The notes beneath the pieces are model-generated. The model saw only the letters and a list, made by a program, of their open reading frames with translations. It searched no databases and was not told the DNA's origin. From Boswellia sacra (Eukaryota > Streptophyta > Magnoliopsida > Sapindales > Burseraceae), in the NCBI GenBank assembly GCA_013180625.2, contig SNVD02007156.1:1-64000 (forward strand): a stretch of DNA of 64,000 nucleotides, given 5' to 3'. Shown here one piece after another: positions 46,708-59,021 of this stretch (position 1 is the first letter of the stretch; every line of letters starts with the position of its first letter). The translations under genes and the position numbers were made by a program.

Positions 46708-49700
46708 CTACTTGACCTCCGCTGAATCAACATCGCCATGGGCAATAGTGGTAATAACATCCCCTGACATATCATCAGCAGTCCTGGTAGTGGCTGCAAC
46801 ATCAGCAGGCACTACCGATTGAGGCAACAGCGCCTGAGGCACAGGAGGTCTAGTCAATAGCGCCTCGAGGTCATAAGGCACCGTGATGGTCGGGGCGGCC
46901 TCTTGTGCCGGTGGGTTTTCGCGGCTGAGCCAAAGTTGTACCGCCATGCTCTCCCGCCATTCGAGGTCCGGGAATGCCTTAATCTCAGTCAGTGGAACGC
47001 CCCCCGCTAGGAACTCGATGTACTTCAAACAGTACACGCCGCATGCCCCTCCCCGAGGCTCCTGCTGTGGCACCTGGTCCCCGTCCTCGATTCGCATAAT
47101 GTCAAATGGGGTTGTGGGATAGTCAGAAATACCGAAAACCTCCATTGACAGCATACGGGGTAGTAGCTTAGCGAGGCACCGAACTGTCTGCATGACTATG
47201 TCTGCAGAAGTATGACCAATAGATGAGTCGTATATGGAAATGTGACGGCGATTCAATTGCACCTCAGCTGCCACCCAATGATCATCGGTGAGGTGAACTG
47301 GGAGATAGAGCTGAAAACGAATTGACAACATGGAAATGGAAATCAATCACAACATTTTAAATAAGATGGCACATACTAACTCAGTGAATATAAATGTTCT
47401 CACCCTATCCACGTCGACCCATGGTGTTCCAGTGAGGGGCATCTGTCCCAGGACATACTGGACCATGTCCTCCTCATTTACCCAGCTAATGTCGTCTAGT
47501 CTGTCCGAGTATAGCTCCTACAACGACTTTAATTTCAACTGCAAGTTCATGAGTTCAGTTAGCGCATTGAAGGAATCAGAAATTACAAGTGAAAAAAGTG
47601 AAATTAAGATGTCTACGAATTACGTACCCAAAAAGTGGTGTCTAGGAAAGCAGACCTCTGGACACCAGGTCCGGTCATGGCGCGAGCTCTGCACCGTAGC
47701 AACCATAAGTAGCTATCTATGTGCTGAAAACAATAATTGCTATAAATATTAAATCCAAATGCATATCGCAATATTCGACAGCAGGAGATGGTATGAAACT
47801 ACCTCAGCTTCAAGCCAGTGCGATGGCCCGAGCAACTTCTTGAAGAACTTACGATTTGCGCTGCAGACTGCCAAATCAACGCAATCAACTTTGGTGTAGT
47901 CCGCCAGCCATGTGTCGAATGCATTCAGGTCAACTTCTACTATCGGGGCACGTGGGTCGAAAAGTGGAACCGGAGGGCACAAGATAAGACCAGTTCCTAC
48001 ATCCGCTGATGGCCGCTGAGATCGATTGTCTTCCGGCTGAGCAACTGGGGCCTCGGACTGTAGCTGCTGGTGGTCTGCGGCTTTCTTTTGCTACTAAACC
48101 CTTGGCCTCTTCCTACCCGGTGGACTGACAAAGGGGCTCCGCTTATGCTTTGCTGGAAGGAGGCGGTGACCTCGGCGTGAAACTAAGGCCGTCGGAGGAG
48201 CATCGACTGCAGGAACAGTCCGGTCCACGAAATCAGGTTCCGCGGGCGGCTGACCTTCACCATCATCAGCCGAACCTTCGTCAAAATCAGCATATGAATC
48301 CTGAAATCAGCCAAACATAACCATCAGCTTAAGCGTGTGTGGAAATGACAAATTTCGGTATGTAAATTTTGAAACGTACTGTGTCATCGTATCCAAAGTT
48401 GGCACCGAGGTCTAGAACAGCCTTGCGGAGAAGAGCTATCTCCTCACGCATTTCCTTGTTCTACGCCCGTAATAGTGCCAGTTCACGTAAAACTGTGCTC
48501 TAGAAGTCATCATGGACCGACGGCACCTGCATGAGAATTGTAACAAGAGTCTTCATTAACCAACAAAGCAGGAAATGTATACGGACAAGAATATTAATGC
48601 AAACTCGCATTACATACCTGCCAACTCGGAGGACCCTCGTATATAGGCGTTGGGTGGCTGGTCGCACGACCTGACACCGTCGTCGATGCCCCTGGATGCC
48701 TGAAACTATAGAACGGCTCCGACGGTGGACTGAAAGGCCCTACGTCCATGTCAGGACTGGCCGTGTCTGTTGCTGGCTCCACATTCGGCTCAACAAGGGA
48801 ACTAGGGCCAGCAGGAGGTGAAGCGGATGAGAGCTCAAGAGGTGGAGCTGGTGGTCCCTCCAGACGTGGTACTGATGGACCCTCCGGAGGAGGTGCTGAT
48901 GGACCCTCTGGAGGTAGAGTTGCTGGTCCCTCTGGAGGTGGTGCTGATGGACCCTCCGGAGGTGGAGCTGCTGGTCCCTCAGGGGTGGAGCTGAAGGAGC
49001 TGAAGGGGGTGGACCTTCTGGACCCTCTTACTGTGGACCTGATGGGCCCTCAGGATGTGGACCTGCTGGTCCCTCCGGAGGTGAAGCTGCAGGACCCTCT
49101 GTCTGAAGTGGCTCAACACTCTCCACCTCCAATAATGGAGCATCCACAGCTGTTGCCCATGCCACATGTGCACCTCTACGGATGCCAACTACTTCAGGGA
49201 GCCGTATATACCACTCCGTCTGCTGCTCCACCTCAGACCGCTCTAAAACGACGAGCGGCCTAGCCTGCATCAACATATAATCCATCACGCGAAACAGTTA
49301 ATGTGGGGTGAACAAAAAATAAGACAATTTCATGTAATAGAGGATTCGTACTTACCAGCCTCTTAACCCTCAATATATCATTGTAGGCAACGTTCTGGGA
49401 TGGGTCTTAACTGTCTCCCACTTCAACAACCGTGGTATCCTCCGAGCGCAGTCCTCGGGCACTCTCCCAAAATTAGTGTCAAAGTAAGGCATGGCCTCGT
49501 ACAACCAAACCTTAATTACATCGAACAGGTTAGTTAGTGACATGTACTAAAATTTTGAGAGGCCGAAAAAGAAACAAACATAAATAAACACGTTCACACT
49601 CATGGATAGCAGTATGTACCTGAAAGGCATACGGGCACCCCTCCAAGTTATATCTCTCCACCTGATCCATCTTCGCTTGGGCTCGCCTCTTGTAATTTTC

Positions 49701-50476
49701 TAACCTCCCAACCAAAGCCCTCTTCATTGAGCCCAATGTCTTTTTATAGGACAACGAACCCCATGGATACGTATTAAATTCATCCAGTCTGTTCACAAAA
49801 TTCAACCATGTCCGGGACACGTATCGGCGTCTATCCCGTGCCATGAAAAAACGCTCAAGCACGTAGTACATGGCTAGCTTCAAGTCATCCTCGTCTGGCA
49901 TACAAGACACATTCAAGTCCCTAAGTCTGGGATAGAAATGCCTAAGCTCCAAGTCGATGCCATCGAAGTATGTATCCAACAATCGGCACAGATTCAACAT
50001 AGTCGGCATTGGTGGCACCGTGGAAGCAAATCGTAATCCAGTTACCAAACCGAACTCGTGCGCAGAAAAACAAATTAGTTATCCTGGAAAGAAGGAAAAA
50101 AAAATACATAAGATGACAACTATGGTACAATAAAATAACTAAAAATATCATACGTGTAAAACAATGAATTTGTAACAACATTGTATCTGAAAACCATTTT
50201 TTTACCTCCAACAAGGAACCACATCTCTTGATCATACCCCACGGTGTTAACCTCCCACTGAAGCACGTGGTGCACCAACTGAGACAGAAAGGAGAGCCGA
50301 CGGATGTCTAGGAGAAATCCGAAACATGTTGCACGAAACATCTCCTGCTGCCTCGGACTAAAGTTTACCCGGATCCATTGTATACAGTCCCAACTTGCCA
50401 TTTTTATGATCACCGCATGGTAGTGCTCCGTATCTGGTGTCTTAAGCATGAAGGACAGTCCAAATTCACCAGCCAT
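46708..50476 (-). pseudogene. MULE-borne Ulp1-like (C48) protease, inactivated copy
   Basis: This is the counterpart of the intact gene at 3532-7409, with the same exon order: DUF1985-like part (50476 to about 49620), proline-rich part (about 49280-48600), coiled coil, Q-rich part and C48 domain (47311-46708, still showing DDHW, IYDS and GGACGVYC). The lesions are a one-base deletion near 49405 (after ETVKT), TAG at 48091-48093 and 48094-48096 where copy 1 has CAG, a TAG for CAG near 48500, an in-frame TAG for GAG near 48464, and TAG for TGG at 47518-47520. The protease module alone is still open, but no full protein can be made. Confidence 0.88.
48820..49110 (-). repeat. Proline-rich coding minisatellite (decayed copy)
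   Basis: Units like ggaccctccggaggtggtgct are repeated irregularly. This is the counterpart of 4905-5280 but with fewer and less regular units. It lies within the broken Ulp1-like gene. Confidence 0.8.
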
Positions 50477-50549
50477 TTGCTTTAATTGGCAAAAACAAGT
50501 CCATTATAGTTCAATATGACACAAAAAGGCAAAAAAAAGCAAAAAACCA

Positions 50550-50680
50550 TGCAAACTGCTTAAACGCTCGATAAAGCTCGACAAACTCGACATGACTCGA
50601 CAAAACTCGACCAGACTCAAAAGGTCTCGATAAATCTCGATAGGTCTCGACAACACTCGTTTGTCGAGTGTCGAGTGTCA
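50550..50680. repeat. Internal CTCGA array upstream of the Ulp1-like pseudogene
   Basis: ctcgacaaaactcgac-type units begin at gcttaaacgctcgataaagctcgac. This is the equivalent of 3296-3440 in copy 1. Confidence 0.7.
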
Positions 50681-51179
50681 CTACTACAAAAAACGGCAGC
50701 GCCTTTCCGGCAACGATAAAGCCGAAACCAACCGGATACTATACCTTTTCCGTCCACATATATAAACATAAACTGCCTAAACATTACTATTTTTCTCTAA
50801 AACCACTGTACTAGTCAACACAATAATGTAAAAACCACAAAATTCAATCCTATTACAGCCCTTGCGACGGCGCCTCGCGGTGCCAGTCGGTTTACCTCGA
50901 CCGGTCCCATATCGAACAAGGCGGAAACTGTATGCACAATGACAAAAAACAACATGCATGGCAACGAAAGTATGTCAAAAGCAACGATAAAGCAGTACCT
51001 CAATGCCGATGGGTGCTGCGGTCGGCGTCTCTTGGAGTTTCGATGATTGTCGCTGCGCGTCTGTTTGTGTTCCAATTGTTGTCTGTGCGTTTTTGTGAGT
51101 TTCGAGAGTTGACACGGTGTGTAGGAGTAAATTTGTGTGAAGCAGGAAGTGACGGTCAAGAGATTTCTTTAAACCCTAA

Positions 51180-51730
51180 AGTTCGAGATCTTGTGTCGCG
51201 TGTCAGTCTTCGAGGGTCGAGGGTCGAGTCAAATTGTCGGATTTCGGGTCGAGAGTCAAGGGTTTGTGTGACGTGTTGATCGAGCTTCGAGTGTTCGTGT
51301 GATGTGTTGATCGAGCTTCGAGTGTTCATGTGACGTGTTAATCGAGCTTCAAGGGCTCGTTTTCAATATGATCGAGTTTCGAGTGTTCGTGTGACGTGCT
51401 GATCGAGCTTCGAGGGCTCCTTTTCAATATGATCGTGTTTTGAGTGTTCGTGTGACGTGTTGATCGAGCTTCGCGTGTTCGTGTTCAATATGATCGAGCT
51501 TCGAGGGTTCGTGTGACGTGTTGATCGAGCTTCGGGGGTTCGTGTTACGTGTTGATCGAGATTTATGTCGTATTTCGCGTGTCGTGTTGATCAAGCGTCG
51601 AGTTTTACCGTCGAGTTCGTCAAGCGTTTCGACTGAACACTCATTTTCATTTTCTGTTCCATTAATATATGTCGAGCGTCGAGTTTCGTCCGTCGAGTGT
51701 CGTCGAGCATTTGGCCAGAACACTCGTTTT
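51180..51730. repeat. Internal GTCGAG/TTCGAG array 3' of the transposase
   Basis: Units of about 40 bp (gtgttgatcgagcttcgagtgttcgtgtgac) are repeated about ten times in the central part, ending in cgtcgagcatttggccagaacac, which matches the inner TIR motif. This is the equivalent of 2386-2881, but longer and more regular. Confidence 0.75.
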
Positions 51731-51940
51731 TTCGAGTTTTCGAATCAGATTCGAAATGATTTTTTGGTTAGAGGTCAGGTAAGATTATTTAGTTTAACGA
51801 CAACGCACATAAAGATGTGTTTAATACAATAATGTTGCTTTACAGTGACAAAATCCAACACCCGAAATATTAATTTCAAAAGCTTAGGAATTGTTATAAA
51901 AAAAATAGACAATGTTGCAAACATCAACATTTGGTATGCA

Positions 51941-54769
51941 TCATCCCCCGTCATGCAGCGGAACTGGGTTTCGACAAGTTTGACGATTGTGCCCGGAACT
52001 TCCACAACGCCCGCAAGATCAAGAGGAGCTAGACTCACTGATAGAAGGGATTCGATTCCTCCGAGGACGACCGGCTGGTCTCCTCATGACTGGTGGGAGA
52101 ACCACTCTACTGCAAACCTCCTCAGGAACCACCCAATCCTTACTAACTCCAACAGGAACTACTGGGAGAGCATATGCATGTAGTAATGTTTCAGTGGTAT
52201 ACCAATGGGCACAGTAATCATGGCACGTAAGTAGATTCATACGTTTGCATACCGTTAATACATGTGCACACGGAAGCTAGTCAAGATCAAACACCCGGCA
52301 CGTGCATGTACGCGCGTGCATGTCAACTATACAAACACGGTCGTTGCCTCTAACCTCATACATAGTAAGAGATATACCACTAACCCTCATACGCTCTCCT
52401 TCTTTTAAACGTTCCTCCATCAACTTGTTTGCCCAGGGTGAGAGATGTAATTCTGAGTTAACAAATAGCTGTCGACGCTCATAGAACCATTTCTGCAAGT
52501 TGGCCTGAAAATAATCAGCTAACAACGTCACCGGGAGGAATCAATGGTGTCGCAAACAGCCGTTCATCGACTCAGCTATATTTGTTGTCATTATGTTATA
52601 CCGCCGACCATGAAACTGTGAACATGCTCATTTCTCGACTCCGATCTCTCGAAGATAAGTTGTTGCTGCTGGTATATGCGATTCAATTTGTCGCAAATGA
52701 TAGTTGAAATCAGCACAATGATATGTCTTTGCAGCTCGGTAGTACAATTCCAACAAAGTCTTGTCCTTGAACGTTGCCTTCAAGTTACCCTTGAGATGAT
52801 GATTGCACAATCCATGCAGTGCATGAGGAAAAACTGCTACCACAGCGCGTTCAATACTACGATGACGGTCAGAAATGAAGACAAGATCTCAGACATTTTG
52901 TACAACATGATCACGCAACTGTCTCATGAACTAGTTCCAGGAGTTATCATTTTCAGAATGCCCAATTCCAAATGCCAAGGGGTATATTTGTTTATTACCA
53001 TCCATACAAGAAGCCAAAAACATTGTACCCCTATATTTCCCTTTTAAAAAAGAACCATCAACTGCAATAACTGGCCTAATTGACGATGCAAATCCAGCAA
53101 TCGAGGCCCCCATACTCATGAAAAAGTATCTGAAATGGTTCTCCTCATCAGTTTCTAACGACGTTTTGGTCCCCGGGTTTGCTTTCTCAATCATGTACAT
53201 GTACTGAGGGAGTAGTGTGAATGATTCATCATGAGATCCGTGAAGTTCTTGCAAAGCTACCTCCTTTGCCCTCCATGCCTTGTTGTACGTGATATTAACA
53301 CCCAATGACTCCTGAACATCGGACATAATATCCTTTGGACGATATATTCTCGATGCCTCAACGAATTTGCTCTTAATATGTTTGCCAATGACATGTGCAG
53401 TTGCCTGTTTGTGAACTGGGTGAAGTCCGACTCCAGAGCACGTGTGGTGGTTCTTATACTTTTTCACTTGGAAGAAATGTGAATCGGCCACCTTTATGGC
53501 ACGTAAATGCCATTTACAAGATTCAGCACGACATACAACCTCAAACCTTGTGGCGTTGGAGTTCCTCACCTTGAATTGAAAGTTTCGTCTTAATGCCAAC
53601 ATCGCTAACTTCTTTCGAAGCTCCATTTTGCTGTTAAACATCTGCCTAACCCCAACCTCAATCTCGTCAACTACAAACGATGAGGCATCATCGCCAACTG
53701 TGGAGGGTGGATGCACAATAGGCGGCATCCACCTGAATGTGTTAGCCTGAGAGCTGTCATTATTCGACATCAGATCTTCCTGATGTCCATATACTGGACG
53801 AGTAGGTGTGGAGTGAATTGGAGGAGGCACGGTAGGTGTGGAGTGAATTGGAGGAGGCACGGTAGATGTGGAGTCAAATGGAGAAGGCACGGTAAACGGC
53901 TCATCCTGGTTCACATTATTCAAGATCTCCCGTTCTTCCTCATTATCGAAATGTGGACCGGCTACATTGTGTCCATCAACAACAAAATCATCCAATCCCT
54001 CAACATCATTCTCAATATGAACCGTGCAATCATTATTGTCATCGTCAACATGCACACTAACATCATCACTACCATCATCAGTATCTTCACAATATTCATT
54101 GCTACCATCATCATCATTAACATCATCAATATTACCTAGACTCTCAAACTCTCTAATGCTGTCAAGATGACGTACCAATCTCGATGGCATCGATGGAGGC
54201 ACTCCTTCTTCATTTTCAAATAACACCCCTACCCCAAATGACTCATGCCCTGCATGCCCTGAACACTGCTCAAACTCAATGCCAACATCGTCATTCAATT
54301 CTGGTTGTCCACAAACAGGAGTAGACTCACTTAATTGGTTGCTCCCACTTATTGAACGAAACAAAGAGGGATGAGAAGATCCTTCTCGCCTACGTATTGC
54401 ATCGGATCCTGACCCTGACCTCTGTCTTTGCTTCTCCCTATCTTCAACTTTAACAACTAATGGTGTATATGATTGTTGGTCCTCCAAATAATGTTGTATG
54501 AAAAAACAAACATCGTCGTCAGTCTTAATACGAATCGAGATTGGAAGAACACCCTTATAAGCAAATTGAACCTCTAAACTCATTCTTTTCTTACGAAGAT
54601 CCCAATCCATTTTAGTACTAATACAGTCAACCAACTCGTTATAAGTAGCACACCTACGAATTATCAATGGCTTCGTCGTCCCACCGGCATACAAATAACT
54701 ACCGTTCTCTTGCACAGTCCAAGAACCATTGTATACAATGAGTATGCGTAAAGTTTCCATTTCCTGCAT
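51941..54769 (-). pseudogene. MURA-type MULE transposase, inactivated
   Basis: Gives the full domain order: an N-terminal PB1-like/MULE domain (MQEMETLRILIVYNGSWTV, residues 1 to about 115), an acidic linker, the MuDR DNA-binding domain (about 370-440), the transposase core (VIAVDGSFLKGKYRG about residue 575; CNHHLKGN), SWIM finger and CCHC knuckle. The frame is open from 54769 to 52934, then broken by stops at 52931-52933 (TGG to TAG), 52889-52891, 52628-52630 (TGG to TGA), 52541-52543 (CGA to TGA), 52277-52279 (CAG to TAG) and 52019-52021 (CGA to TGA), judged against copy 1. The start codon and the first 17 codons lie inside the right TIR. Not functional. Confidence 0.92.
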
Positions 54770-55758
54770 GATTGAGACATATCATATCATATAAGATCCG
54801 TGGACAAAAAATAATTACGAAATAGCTTGTAAAAGTCGAAAAAACGAGTGTTATGCCAAAACACTCGACGACGGTCGACAAACACACTCGACACTCGACA
54901 TATGTGACACGACACTGGAACTCGACTATCTTTTGCATCCGACACTCGTCAAGTTGTACACTCGACGCGCTTACACGAAAGCTCGACAAAATAGTCTCGA
55001 CGACTCTTGAAACACTCGACATGCAGGTTCAAGACATCTACAGGTCGGTTTCCCCGCGTCCGACACTCGACTCTCGACACGCGACACACAAACTTTCGTC
55101 GACGTCGTCAATCCACAAGACCCTCGACGACACTCGAACCCGCGACACTCGAACCTAGAATCGACGCAATACCTAGACACTCGATACCACCATCCGAATT
55201 GTCGAGATTCGGTCCGACAGAACTTTTCGACACTCGACGAGACTCGACGACACTCGTCTTCTTCATCCTTTGACTGCGAAAACACATTTTTGCACATCGA
55301 TAGCCAATTTCCAGCATTTTTTCACACAGACGACACTATCTCTACCCTTAGTTCACATACATAACTCATTTTTAAGCTATATAATGCGGTTGTCAGTTAC
55401 CAAAGCGATCAATAACGAAAACACTACACATACATTAAATTTTCATGCCATTTACAGAGAGATTAAGGAAAGTTGTTCTTACGCATTTTGCTTACTGCTT
55501 CAGATGTTGAGGTTGTTTGGGGACAGTGAAGTGAAGTGATTCGAGCTGTTACTGGTTTCTTTGTTCTTTGTTTTACTTTACTGTCTTTCTTCAAATTCGT
55601 CCGAAAGGATATGAAATAACAAACGTTTTGGAAATTTATTATAGTACAAGGGTATTTTTGTCTTTTAGACACAAAAGTGTCTATGGGTTGAAAAAATTTT
55701 AGAACGTGTCCATTTTTCAAACAGGCCCTCTAAATTTGTCTATTTTCTCAATTTTCCC
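54719..55758. repeat. Right TIR of MULE copy 2
   Basis: Inverted counterpart of 44463-45508: tccaagaaccattgtatac at the inner edge, a CTCGACACTCGA array at 54860-55260, and agacacaaaagtgtctatggg in the outer part. It also holds the transposase start codon (54769), so it probably carries the promoter. Confidence 0.95.
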
Positions 55759-55767
55759 CAAAATATA

Positions 55768-57229
55768 ACCCCCTTGTTTTATTTTAAATATTTGTGACGC
55801 TTTTCATTGAAATTACATTAATGTCATTCTGTTATATTAAAAGAGATTCAACCTTTTGGATAGTTTTAAAGTTTTTTACTTCTTCCCCTAATTTAAATGT
55901 GTCCGCATACTTCTTGAAGATTCTCGAAATTTCAAAGCTAAGCACTGATTTTTTTTTATCCAACATTGAAGAACTAAAGGTAATATTTGAATTTTTGAAC
56001 TAAATCTTTTTATTTTTTGTGAAGCATAGAAATTTAGGATTTATACTTTATTTTGGGTTATGTTTTATTATGTTTTTATTCCTAGTTTTGATTTGATATC
56101 TACCAATGTGGTCGCTAATAACTTGTACATGTTGAGGAGACCTTAATTCTCACATGTAGGGGTTGAAACTTAATTGAAAACTTCTACATCAAGAGTATAA
56201 GTGCATTTAATGGGTGGCTTCTCCAATGTAGTTGCTTTCTTAAGAATGACCCTCTCTAAGAGGGTTGTTAAAAGTGTCATAAAAAAACGTATCATCAAAT
56301 AGATCATATGAGTTGCTTATTTTTTTACAATATTTGAAGGAAACATATGAAATTATTTAGTTAATTAATACTCACCTTAGAGGGAGATCAATCTTGGTGG
56401 CTTGAATCCGTATATCTACATTGTGGAAAGGAAAGAATTTCATTAATTGAGTTCTCCATCCAATCAAGTCGTTTAGTGATATCAACATCCTTAGTTTGTT
56501 GACTTGTCCTAAGACAACCTATTTGACCCTCTATATAGATAATCTTGTCATTTTGTAAAACAAAAATAGAAATGTATGCATTGTAAATTGAATGTGCACT
56601 AGTAAAACGAGAATAGAAAAGTAAATTAAATAATGAATCAAATTACCAAGCTATCTAATCGTTGCTTAATAAGTGAAGGAACACACGGTTCTTGATGAAG
56701 CAAGCTCACTTCGGGACGTGAGGTGGTAGATCTAATGTTGTTTGCTTTAAGAGGCGAGGTCGGCCCAACTTGTGTCATATGCAGATTTTTGGTTTATTAT
56801 CTAAAGCATATGTAAATTTAATCCCTATTTTTGTAATCTTCAGTTTTGTGGAAAGCAAATAGTGGGAAGTGTATGGTTTGGTGACATCACCTAGTGTTGA
56901 GTGCAAATCAGTTTCACATTGAACCTATCAAATTTACATAAGTTTAATTGATAATTATTATTGATCTTATTTGAAATAGAAAGAAAGAACTAAACTTAGG
57001 ACATATCTGACTATTACGGAAAATGATCTCCTCCACTTCTTTATTACTATGGTAGGTTATAGATATCCACCTAAGAATTTATGCACACTTTTTTTTTCCA
57101 ACTTAACAACCAATCTCGAGTTACAATTGTTAAATTTCTTATGAACCCACACTATTACATGGAAACAAGATATAATCAGGTTATAAGATATTAAATAAAT
57201 GCAAACTAAAAGGCAAAAACAATACAATA
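55768..57229. other. Non-coding, partly a dispersed repeat
   Basis: 55830-56000 resembles 21320-21480. A phrase near 56241 (cttaagaatgaccctctc) resembles one at 44295 on the other side of the MULE. No gene seen. AT-rich. Confidence 0.45.
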
Positions 57230-58032
57230 CATGTACCTAAAATGGATATGGTAACATGTGTAAGTTATAATGCTCCTTGTCTTTGATCTACTTCAACTTC
57301 TTATCATTCCATTTCTTCAGCCAATTGCATATGTTGTTTCTCATGCTTGCTAATGTCATATCGAAACATATTTGACCCCAAGGATATGCATTGATTGCAT
57401 TGATTTGAACAAGCAAATAAATATGTTCTATCTTAATTTTAGATGTGGTTCTTTACCTAATAGTGCTCACCTAAAGAAATATAGCATTGCTAATTTTACT
57501 CTTAGCATGTCATCATCATCTGGGCTTTGTAGGAATGTCGTTTGTAATTCCCCATGTACAAAACTAACTCTTCCACTAAGTAGCCCATGACACAAGCTCT
57601 GTTCTTTAGGAATTTTCTTCCCCACATTATAACTTGGCAAATTACCAAACCCTGTAGGCTGGTAATCAAGGTAAACTATTTTGATAAAAATATTAGATCC
57701 TTTTCATCATCAAGAAAGGTCACCTCATAGTCATTAGAGTGTAGTTCTCTCAAAAGCATGTTGTAACAAACACATGACAAAAATTGAATTTTTTGCATGT
57801 CCAAAAAATGGCCAAAGCATGAACCTTTAAACAATTTTAGTTGAGTGTTTGAAAGTATCCTCAGAATATTGTCTAAACCATTATTACCCTTGATCGATGC
57901 GTTATCTTCGTAGGGAAAAAATCTTTCTCGTTGATTATTTGTTGCAAGGTTGATGCCATCGCCTATATGTTCAATAATATAATAGGAATAAGGCCAACTA
58001 TAAATATAGTTCATTGTAACCTCCCTCATCAA
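57230..58032 (-). pseudogene. DUF1985-like gene fragment of a different element
   Basis: The first part (58032 to about 57685) reads ...NTQLKLFKGSCFGHFLDMQKIQFLS...ELHSNDYEVTFLDDEKDLIF and matches the N-terminus of the MULE Ulp1-like protein (FRATCFGFLLDIRRLSF, EVNTVGYDREMWFLVEG). The next part (57650-57480) has PTGFGNLPSYNVGKK and DDDDMLRVKLAMLYFF (compare DEDVVKLGVYYVLERFF). The last part (57410-57240) has NAYPWGQICFDMTLASM (compare NTYPWGSLSYEKTLGSM) and a YNLHMLPYPF-like end. Stops occur in the last part. It is too diverged to be a piece of the neighbouring MULE, so it belongs to another, older element. No protease domain found. Confidence 0.75.
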
Positions 58033-58546
58033 CTATCATTTCTTCATTTGTCTGTTCATCATTTATGGCTAAACTTGCTTTTTATGTCTTCCCTTTCTCC
58101 CACAATACGTTGCCTTTTTTAATACTTTTGGTTGCCTTCTCCTTCAATACCTTGATTTTCTTCGTTTTTACCATCTAAGAAAAACCCTTTGAGACAAAGC
58201 AAAGAAAAAAATCCTTAGTGTAAGAAATAACAACACATACGTTAATGAATACAATTATTAAATGTTATTCATCATTATATCCATATGAATGAGGTCAAGA
58301 TTAGAAGTGTGAGCTTAAAACTCGTTCTCCTATTTGAGAAAATCAACTAAAATAAACGACTTTCTTGACATTAATCCAGCGAATCCAATTAAAGAATAAT
58401 TCATATAGGTTTACAATGGCATGTCATTGAGAAGTCAAATATCAATAAAATATACAAAACTGTCATGTCAGTTTCCCTATTGTACTTAAACAAAATTGAT
58501 TATTATCGACTTTATTCATATTTTTTTCCCTATTGTACTGTGAAAA

Positions 58547-58593
<47 letters not shown>

Positions 58594-58794
58594 TAGTTGA
58601 TGCATTTTTATAAGTGAATAAATTCTCCAATCTAAAATTAATTAGTTACTAAAAGTACTAATTTTCTGACTTTGGAAAATTATGAAAATGGCTTATGACT
58701 AGTACTCAACAATATATTTATTAAAAAACATATAAGAGTTAAAAAATAATATAATTAATACTCACTGATTTTAAATAATACATGATTTAATGGA
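58033..58794. other. Non-coding with AT/GTAT microsatellite
   Basis: (AT)n followed by (GTAT)n at about 58550-58590. Otherwise AT-rich, nothing recognised. Confidence 0.6.
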
Positions 58795-58803
58795 AATGAA
58801 TGC

Positions 58804-59012
58804 TCTTTTTTTTTGTAACTAGGTGTCCAGGCGAACTCACGCGCACCACAACTAATTCTCGGAAGAGACTAGCGCGACCATAACCCACTGTCATGGTCTC
58901 CCACTTACCTCATAGGGAAAGGCCATTGTGGAGATTCGAACCCAGGACTTCATCGTGGCCTTACCAACTCCCTCCTAAGCCACCCTTGCCACTTGAACCA
59001 ACCCATTGTGGT
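58804..59012 (-). mobile_element. tRNA-derived SINE (209 bp)
   Basis: On the minus strand it reads from a start near tcaagtggcaagg, through a box A-like tggcttaggagg (about 58976-58987) and a box B gggttcgaatctc (about 58937-58949), to an A-run at 58804-58814. Flanks aatgaatgc (58795-58803) and aatgaatac (59013-59021) form an imperfect 9-bp target-site duplication. This is the classic pol III SINE layout. Confidence 0.88.
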
Positions 59013-59021
59013 AATGAATAC

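Larger units (their letters stand above)
44463..55758 (-). mobile_element. Mutator-like element copy 2, complete, with 9-bp target-site duplication
   Basis: The nine bases caaaatata occur immediately left (44454-44462) and immediately right (55759-55767). The element begins gggaaaattgagaaaatag and ends in the near reverse complement. TIRs of about 1.04 kb enclose, on the minus strand from right to left, the transposase (54769-51941), internal CTCGA arrays, the Ulp1-like gene (50476-46708) and the RPS6-carrying inverted-repeat unit (46502-45538). Total length is 11,296 bp. Both protein genes are broken, so it needs help to move. The perfect TSD shows both ends are original. Confidence 0.96.

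Noticed and set aside
44292..56290. Direct repeat cttaagaataaccctccctct / cttaagaatgaccctctct on both sides of MULE copy 2 as a larger target duplication
   Set aside because: The exact 9-bp TSD at the element ends explains the insertion. The outer similarity is short, imperfect and at unequal distances.
58937..58987. A tRNA gene
   Set aside because: Box A and box B are present, but there is no cloverleaf or acceptor stem. The A-run and flanking duplication show a SINE.
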